Below, piece by piece: positions 9,201-10,443 of a stretch of DNA of 10,443 bases. This DNA is from Parachlorella kessleri (taxonomy: Eukaryota; Chlorophyta; Trebouxiophyceae; Chlorellales; Chlorellaceae). The notes under the pieces are model-generated. The model did not search any database and had not been told where the DNA came from. It was given only the letters and a program-made list of their open reading frames with translations. The translations under genes and the position numbers were made by a program. Where the stretch lies: positions 1-10,443 of the forward strand of contig BBXU01002032.1 in NCBI GenBank assembly GCA_001598975.1, read 5' to 3'. The first letter of the stretch is position 1. Each line of letters starts with the position of its first letter.

Positions 9201-10443
9201 GTTCTTGCATCACTACACAGGACGCGCCCTCAGCCTTTTACCTGTGTGCCGTGTGCTCCTTCTCAACTGGCGGGGAAAGCCACTTGCCTCCCCACCCTAT
9301 GGGCCGAGGCACTTGCCTTCGAGATTTTACAGGCAAAGACACGTGCCCTTCAACCTTACAAGCAGAATTGTTTACCTTATACCTTTCAGGTGAAGACACT
9401 TGCCTTCCCAACCTAAAGGCAGAGGCACTTGCCTTCCGGCTTATGGCAGAGGCACTTACCTGTAGAAGCCGCTCAGGCCCTCGCGGAGCGGGTACTCAAA
9501 CACGAGGAAGACAGAGGCCGGCCCTTGAGGCAGGGCCTTTCCGAATTTTAGAGTCAGCTGCTCCAAGTCTTCGTTAGGCCGCCAGTCAACTGCAGAACAG
9601 GAAATCAGCGGTCATGGTTTGCATCGCCAGTGTCTCCCCTCACAATAAAAGACACAAGTGTGTTGATTGTTGGCACAGTACATCCTGGCTGTTTGTGCGT
9701 CAGGAGGAAGGCGGAGAGGGGCGGCCCTAGGACAGCATGCCCAGGTGGCGATATGCTGTTGAGTAAACGTAGACCAACCCTCCACATGCTCAATGCTGAC
9801 GATGCTTGTCCACACAGCAACTAACAACAACATGGCTAATCACTAACGGTGCGAGGGCAAGGACATGCAGTCTTACCACTGCCGCATAGCTGCTGCTAGG
9901 AACGCTTTGCCTCCAGCTGTGCTTCCCTTGTGCACCACAATACGAGTCATCATGCAGAAGTACATTGCCCCTTACCTCGGTCGCCATCCAGTCCCCCCAA
10001 CCTCACATCTAGTACGTGGATGTTGCTGGACGAGTGAAGTACTACACAGCGAATGCCTGCCTGCAAAACAAAACAGACAGGTTGTGAGTCAGATACTGCA
10101 AGCATCCCAGCTGCAACAGATCCCTGCTGGAGTGGCGGACTGCACAGTGAATGTCGGCATGAACAACAAACTTCAGAGACTTGATGTGGGCCGGGGGCGA
10201 TGCATAGCTTGTACTTCAGACTTGTGTACAAGTAGTCGGCGGGAGGCAAGCGGCTGTTTGTGTCTAGCAGCACAGAGTGTCTCCAAGCGCTTTAAGCAAG
10301 GCAACTCAAAGTACGTGAGACTGCAGCAGCCCACAGCAGTAGGACAGCACGATCAAGAACACAGCCAACCAGCTGTTGGCTGGTGCGGAGCCGTCTCCTG
10401 CGCCCCCGGCATTTTAACTGTATACCTGCCACGCGCCCTCCCC
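111..10443 (-). CDS. M1-family zinc aminopeptidase, 20 coding segments, partial at both ends
   Basis: Predicted to remove N-terminal residues from peptides by zinc-dependent hydrolysis. Joined exons give 776 residues: N-terminal beta domain (about 1-195), catalytic domain with GAMEN at 237-241, HEMTH at 272-276, the third zinc ligand Glu295 exactly 18 residues after the motif, and the transition-state Tyr361; a beta-sandwich (about 430-520); and an ERAP1_C-like helical domain with the GYYRVQYD signature (about 520-776). The ERAP1_C-type C-terminus places it with the APN/ERAP/IRAP/PSA group rather than bacterial PepN. Eight N-x-S/T sequons (NLT, NVS, NAS, NST, NIT, NSS, NGT, NAT) suggest a secretory-pathway or cell-surface protein, but the N-terminus that would show a signal or anchor is outside the window. 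Every intron keeps the frame, and exon order matches the family without gaps. Missing: the start with about the first 50-100 residues, and the C-terminal part of the helical domain. Confidence 0.95.
246..584 (-). other. Intron between exons S and T
   Basis: 339 nt, gtgagc to aatgcag, phase 0. The open frames across it on both strands have no family similarity, and the protein continues [13 protein letters not shown] without a gap. I see no repeats. Confidence 0.8.
585..713 (-). CDS. M1 aminopeptidase, exon S (helical domain)
   Basis: Residues 689-731: [20 protein letters not shown], then [20 protein letters not shown]. The motif '...l~~~vy~~a~~~g~~~~y' is the standard ERAP1_C repeat with the R-x-x-V-Y pair. 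Acceptor catgctgcag, donor CCAG|gtgagc, phase 0 on both sides. Confidence 0.93.
714..1042 (-). other. Intron between exons R and S
   Basis: 329 nt, gtgagg to gctgcag, phase 0. Next to the donor, 'cacctccacctgtacc' (995) resembles 'cacctctacctcacc' (1029) at a 34-bp offset, a possible short donor duplication. Nothing else is visible. Confidence 0.65.
1043..1222 (-). CDS. M1 aminopeptidase, exon R (Gly/Ser/Asn-rich linker plus helix)
   Basis: Residues 629-688. The first 31 are low-complexity ([20 protein letters not shown], then [11 protein letters not shown]) with three sequons, followed by [20 protein letters not shown], the family's '~~~lR~~~l~~a'. Acceptor chosen: tttgtgagcag at 1223. An alternative gagcag acceptor at 1271 would add 16 codons in frame but has a purine-rich tract. 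Donor CAAG|gtgagg, phase 0. Confidence 0.88.
1476..1608 (-). CDS. M1 aminopeptidase, exon Q (helical domain, E-Y-PW)
   Basis: Residues 584-628: [20 protein letters not shown], then ending HLLQDFLQQ. It equals the family 'l~~e~~y~pW~~al~~l~~l'. The frame requires the acceptor tgcagag, two bases beyond the more usual tgcag, so that C completes the split Ser codon. Donor GCAG|gttggt, phase 0. Confidence 0.9.
1829..1888 (-). repeat. Copy of exon P second half, with intact donor
   Basis: 1821-1890 aligns without gaps to 2031-2100 at an offset of exactly 210, with 54 of 70 positions identical by my count. On the gene strand it reads [19 protein letters not shown] without a stop and ends TTAG|gtaggt. 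A gcaaaag preceding it would give a 60-nt, phase 2-2 cassette. A shorter match 'ctacctcacaaacttg' at 1926-1941 may be a third copy. Confidence 0.8.
2039..2161 (-). CDS. M1 aminopeptidase, exon P (helical domain)
   Basis: Residues 543-584: [20 protein letters not shown], then [20 protein letters not shown]. It matches the family '~~~R~~li~DaF~la~ag~l~~~~~l~l', with Leu-Glu-Asp-Ser-Phe in place of the usual D-A-F/D-S-F segment. Acceptor catgcag, donor TCAG|gtaggc, phase 2 on both sides. Its second half has a copy 210 bp downstream. Confidence 0.93.
2162..2554 (-). other. Intron between exons O and P
   Basis: 393 nt, gtgggt to catgcag, phase 2. 'acttccac' at 2444 matches the donor-flanking 'acttccac' at 2543 (offset 99), with a loose match upstream. 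This is a possible old junction copy, not proven. Confidence 0.65.
2555..2656 (-). CDS. M1 aminopeptidase, exon O (GYYRVQYD)
   Basis: Residues 509-543: [20 protein letters not shown], then [15 protein letters not shown]. 'W...N....gyYRV.YD...W..l' marks the switch from the beta-sandwich to the ERAP1_C helical domain. Acceptor gctgcag, donor CAAG|gtgggt. The exon ends in five consecutive GCA codons (Ala run), a small trinucleotide repeat against the donor. Confidence 0.95.
2657..3003 (-). other. Intron between exons N and O
   Basis: 347 nt, gtgagg to gctgcag, phase 2. It has a C/T-rich tract on the plus strand at about 2900-2935. No gene or convincing repeat. Confidence 0.75.
3004..3152 (-). 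CDS. M1 aminopeptidase, exon N (beta-sandwich)
   Basis: Residues 460-509 begin [20 protein letters not shown] and continue [14 protein letters not shown]. The family equivalent is 'qqrF......~~~~~~W~vPi.~.t'. Acceptor cccgcag, donor TGAG|gtgagg, ending in phase 2. Confidence 0.93.
3153..3557 (-). other. Intron between exons M and N
   Basis: 405 nt, gtgcgc to cccgcag, phase 0. An A/T-rich island (3205-3250) is flanked by inverted 'aatccat/atggatt'. 'taggtgccct' occurs at about 3256 and 3476, and 'caagtacac' near 3304 also occurs in exon M. These are possible faint junction-copy remnants. Confidence 0.65.
3558..3641 (-). CDS. M1 aminopeptidase, exon M (W..Q.GYP)
   Basis: Residues 432-459: [20 protein letters not shown], then DGNVYLQQ. 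It corresponds to 'm..W..q.GyPvv.v......l.Q' at the start of the beta-sandwich. Acceptor ggtgcag, donor GCAG|gtgcgc, phase 0 on both sides. Confidence 0.95.
3726..4040 (-). repeat. Nested direct repeats in intron after exon L, including a donor copy
   Basis: 3814-3843 matches 4011-4040, which spans the exon L donor, at an offset of 197 with two mismatches (gggcagggcaggctcccg, then tcacctgg). 3726-3757 matches 3854-3885 at 128 bp with about 80% identity. 'cacctagtca' followed by c-y-g-a-c is at 3776 and 3871. 'gcaccagcacct' is at 3769 and 3902. The donor copy keeps CCAG|gtgacg. Confidence 0.82.
4037..4153 (-). CDS. M1 aminopeptidase, exon L
   Basis: Residues 393-431: [20 protein letters not shown], then [19 protein letters not shown]. 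This is the family helix pair 'f..gl..Yl..~~.y.na~t.dLW..l'. Acceptor ggtgcag, donor CCAG|gtgagg, phase 0 on both sides. Its donor and adjacent intron are copied 197 bp downstream in the intron. Confidence 0.95.
4437..4579 (-). CDS. M1 aminopeptidase, exon K (catalytic tyrosine, [10 protein letters not shown])
   Basis: Residues 345-392: [18 protein letters not shown], then [10 protein letters not shown]. Tyr361 is the transition-state tyrosine of the family's 'FD.isY.KGa.vlrML'. Acceptor gcccag, donor GGAG|gtgagt, phase 0. The segment after RML ([18 protein letters not shown]) is longer than the short loop usual before the 'F..gl..yl' helix. Confidence 0.95.
4580..4957 (-). other. Intron between exons J and K
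   Basis: 378 nt, gtaagg to gcccag, phase 1. It contains a short 'ggctaacata' direct repeat (about 4758 and 4772) and a locally A/T-rich stretch at 4745-4800. There is no other structure I can support. Confidence 0.75.
4958..5065 (-). CDS. M1 aminopeptidase, exon J (catalytic domain helix)
   Basis: Residues 309-345: [20 protein letters not shown], then [14 protein letters not shown]. It matches the family region '...f......al..Da...sHPl' after NEGFASY. Acceptor ctgcag, donor TCAA|gtaagg. Phases are 1 in and 1 out. The sequon NAS falls at the exon end. Confidence 0.93.
5447..5452 (-). other. Non-canonical GC donor (gcgagt) of a GC-AG intron
   Basis: The intron at 5066-5452 starts gcgagt after GCAG. 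No GT nearby gives phase 1, which the next exon (CC GTG CCA...) needs to complete the Ala codon. GC-AG introns are a known minor class, usually with an otherwise strong consensus, as here. Confidence 0.8.
5453..5546 (-). CDS. M1 aminopeptidase, exon I (third zinc ligand, NEGFASY)
   Basis: Residues 278-309, [20 protein letters not shown] followed by [11 protein letters not shown]. Glu295 in NEGF is the third zinc ligand, 18 residues after HExxH as required in M1 enzymes. Acceptor tgctgcag. The donor must be GCAG|gcgagt (a GC donor) because only this cut gives phase 1 and the correct frame into the next exon. Confidence 0.96.
5547..5953 (-). other. Intron between exons H and I
   Basis: 407 nt, gtgact to gctgcag, phase 0. 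It separates HExxHQ from WFGN. I see nothing else in it. Confidence 0.8.
5954..6057 (-). CDS. M1 aminopeptidase, exon H (zinc-binding HExxH)
   Basis: Residues 243-277 carry [10 protein letters not shown], then [13 protein letters not shown]. His272 and His276 are zinc ligands and Glu273 is the general base. The third position of the motif region is Met-Thr rather than the more usual Leu-Ala or Ile-Ala. Acceptor cccgcag, donor CCAG|gtgact, phase 0, so the intron splits HQ from WFGN. Confidence 0.97.
6395..6575 (-). repeat. Three direct copies of the GAMEN exon end and donor, about 70 bp apart
   Basis: 'tctcaccccagttctcca' occurs at 6395-6412 and, as the real junction, at 6537-6554. A diverged middle copy (tttcaccccag, then atggtgcc) lies at 6468-6496. 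Spacing is 73 and 69 bp. 'caaaacccc/ccaaacccc' before each later unit repeats too. The first copy still reads AGALENWG|gtgaga on the gene strand. Confidence 0.9.
6543..6685 (-). CDS. M1 aminopeptidase, exon G (GAMEN exopeptidase motif)
   Basis: Residues 195-243: helix '[20 protein letters not shown]' (spacing as in the family), then [12 protein letters not shown], then GAMENWG. The Glu of GAMEN binds the free substrate N-terminus and defines exopeptidase activity. Acceptor is gcgcag and donor is TGGG|gtgaga, ending in phase 1 inside the Gly codon of MENWG. The end of this exon is copied twice in the next intron, once as GALENWG. Confidence 0.97.
6686..7303 (-). other. Intron between exons F and G
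   Basis: 618 nt, gtgagc to gcgcag, phase 2. Pyrimidine-rich on the plus strand at 7070-7300. Open frames here are low-complexity and have no family similarity. The protein joins PD-R-LDNL without a gap, so no exon is missing. I see no clear junction copies. Confidence 0.8.
7304..7467 (-). CDS. M1 aminopeptidase, exon F ([11 protein letters not shown])
   Basis: Residues 141-195, including [20 protein letters not shown] and ending [10 protein letters not shown]. 'T..MSTYLlAf.V..f' is the conserved end of the M1 N-terminal domain, leading to 'v.vwa.p'. Acceptor ccctgcag, donor ATAG|gtgagc, ending in phase 2. Two sequons (NLT, NVS). Its first 60 nt and acceptor region recur as tandem copies in the preceding intron. 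Confidence 0.94.
7409..7755 (-). repeat. Tandem repeat, about 3.2 units of 105-112 bp, spanning the exon F acceptor
   Basis: Unit 1 (7409-7520) holds the first about 60 coding nt of exon F plus its acceptor and 50 nt of intron. Unit 2 begins at about 7521 and unit 3 at about 7626, with a partial fourth from 7731. Anchors: 'tggccacctc' at 7449 and 7561 and its variant at 7666; 'gaaacaagc' at 7491 and 7603, with a variant at about 7708. In unit 2 the acceptor AG is changed to AA. Unit 3 still has a tgcag. Confidence 0.92.
8169..8227 (-). repeat. Intronic copy of exon E 3' part with intact donor
   Basis: 8169-8201 aligns with 8264-8296 at an offset of 95: 'actcacctggtggactgccc' is identical, then 'ttg.aggcat.ttg'. 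Flanks also match ('ctgt.acag.ccag'), so part of the intron start was copied too. The gene-strand copy keeps CACCAG|gtgagt. A G13 run at 8212-8224 sits where the exon has G6 at 8316-8321. Confidence 0.9.
8270..8347 (-). CDS. M1 aminopeptidase, exon E (N-terminal domain, LSNMP)
   Basis: Residues 115-140, [20 protein letters not shown] followed by ARAVHQ, correspond to the family's 'F.i.l.hp.....alSNMp' strands. Acceptor gtgcag, donor CCAG|gtgagt, phase 0 at both ends (78 nt, a symmetric exon). Most of its 3' part, with the donor, is duplicated 95 bp downstream in the intron. Confidence 0.93.
8552..8660 (-). CDS. M1 aminopeptidase, exon D (ATTQFE and FPCFDEP motifs)
   Basis: Residues 79-114 with [20 protein letters not shown] followed by EPAMK. 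Gln95 in ATTQ lines up with the S1-pocket glutamine that helps bind the substrate alpha-amino group in mammalian [13 protein letters not shown] is nearly invariant in the family. Acceptor tgtgcag, donor GAAG|gtagga, ending in phase 0. Confidence 0.96.
9123..9135 (-). repeat. 13-bp copy of exon C end plus donor GT
   Basis: 'acctgtagaagcc' is identical to 9458-9470, which spans the exon C donor. It lies 335 bp further into the same intron. Length is near what chance could give in this much sequence, but it is centred on the junction like the other copies. Confidence 0.4.
9277..9460 (-). repeat. 29-bp tandem array of donor-like units ending at the real exon C donor
   Basis: Plus-strand cores 'ggcacttgcct' or variants begin near 9281, 9310, 9340, 9368 (degenerate), 9397, 9426 and 9453, a spacing of 27-30 bp. 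On the gene strand each unit starts near gcaagtgcctctgcc. The unit at 9453 contains the functional gtaagtgcctctgcc donor. Several other units carry gcaagt, one base from a canonical donor, and the degenerate unit near 9368 reads gtaaac. Confidence 0.88.
9460..9589 (-). CDS. M1 aminopeptidase, exon C (N-terminal beta domain, GFYR)
   Basis: Residues 35-78 ([16 protein letters not shown]...[10 protein letters not shown]). The closing GFYR is the family hallmark just before 'S.Y...g....atTQ'. Acceptor ttctgcag, donor ACAG|gtaagt, ending in phase 2. The donor is the terminal unit of a 29-bp tandem array that fills the start of the following intron. Confidence 0.93.
9590..9975 (-). other. Intron between exons B and C
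   Basis: 386 nt, gtaagg to ttctgcag, phase 1. I see no coding potential, RNA gene or strong repeat. 'tcttacc' at 9871, about 100 bp from the real donor, may be a remnant junction copy but is too short to claim. Confidence 0.8.
9976..10060 (-). CDS. M1 aminopeptidase, exon B (N-terminal beta domain)
   Basis: Residues 7-34 ([19 protein letters not shown]...) match the strand of the M1 N-terminal domain whose 'vLHs..l.i..v' pattern is conserved in APN-type enzymes. Acceptor is ttttgcag and donor is CGAG|gtaagg. It ends in phase 1, and the leftover G joins TT of the next exon to give Val35. A diverged copy of its first part and acceptor side lies about 98 bp upstream in the intron. Confidence 0.88.
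10113..10158 (-). repeat. Diverged intronic copy of exon B start
   Basis: The plus-strand stretch from 'gctgg' to 'cacagtgaatg' aligns with 10025-10060 of the exon: 'cacag.gaatg' matches at an offset of 98, and a 3-nt gap shifts 'gctgg' to an offset of 101. The copy lies upstream of the real acceptor on the gene strand and includes the first coding part of exon B. Confidence 0.65.
10426..10443 (-). CDS. M1 aminopeptidase, exon A (partial, probable)
   Basis: Six codons, GEGAWQ, run from the window edge to a CAG|gtatac donor. The phase (0) fits the next exon, and the product [16 protein letters not shown] resembles the family's N-terminal strand leading into the conserved 'LHS' motif. It is too short to prove; another upstream exon beyond the edge is the alternative. 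Confidence 0.5.

Noticed and set aside
9277..9457. CRISPR array
   Set aside because: About 29-bp units follow each other without unique spacers, they diverge freely, and the setting is a eukaryotic intron.
10193..10252. '[10 protein letters not shown]...' as the N-terminal 'RLP..v.P..Y.l' motif exon
   Set aside because: Spacing of the Y-L-I-P pattern is off by three residues, no good donor of phase 0 follows, and a copy of exon B start intrudes. CAG|gtatac at 10425 fits better.
10325..10405. Hydrophobic stretch ([18 protein letters not shown]) as a signal anchor
   Set aside because: The frame has a stop just upstream and no ATG, and lies within the intron between exons A and B under the preferred model. 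It would deserve a second look only if exon A is wrong.

Overview
The window is eukaryotic nuclear DNA and carries one gene. A large, intron-rich gene for an M1-family zinc aminopeptidase (gluzincin, aminopeptidase N / ERAP / IRAP / puromycin-sensitive type) crosses the whole window on the minus strand, and it is open at both ends: the start codon and N-terminus lie beyond the right edge, the stop codon beyond the left. I resolved 20 coding segments (19 solid, plus a probable 18-nt one at the right edge). They total 2,328 nt, join in one frame through every intron, and encode 776 residues. The 19 introns average about 420 nt. GC-rich exons, GTGAG-type donors, a strong bias to TGCAG acceptors and abundant moderate-length introns suggest a green alga (Chlorophyta); that placement is inference.

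Reading from right to left (5' to 3' of the gene): N-terminal beta domain from 10443 to about 7304, including the substrate-binding ATTQFE and FPCFDEP motifs; catalytic domain from about 7300 to 3558, with GAMENWG at 6543-6578, HEMTH at 5957-5971, the third zinc ligand (NEGFASY) near 5490 and the catalytic tyrosine in [10 protein letters not shown] near 4530; then the beta-sandwich and the ERAP1_C-like helical domain from 3152 to 111. All catalytic residues expected of an active M1 enzyme are present. Residue numbers below refer to the joined 776-residue fragment, counted from the right edge.

The most unusual aspect is the introns. At many exon-intron junctions, a short segment spanning the junction (exon end, splice site and adjacent intron) has been copied in direct orientation into the neighbouring intron. 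Clear cases lie at 10113-10158, 9277-9460 (about seven 29-bp donor-like units), 8169-8227, 7409-7755 (about three 105-112 bp units), 6395-6575 (three units about 70 bp apart), 3726-4040 and 1829-1888, with weaker ones elsewhere. Many copies still carry an intact donor or acceptor, and some still look coding. Intron growth by local tandem duplication across splice junctions, which leaves spare or decoy splice sites, explains this best. One intron appears to have a GC-AG boundary. No second gene, tRNA, rRNA, CRISPR array or recognisable transposon was found. The long open frames on the plus strand and in introns are non-coding shadows.
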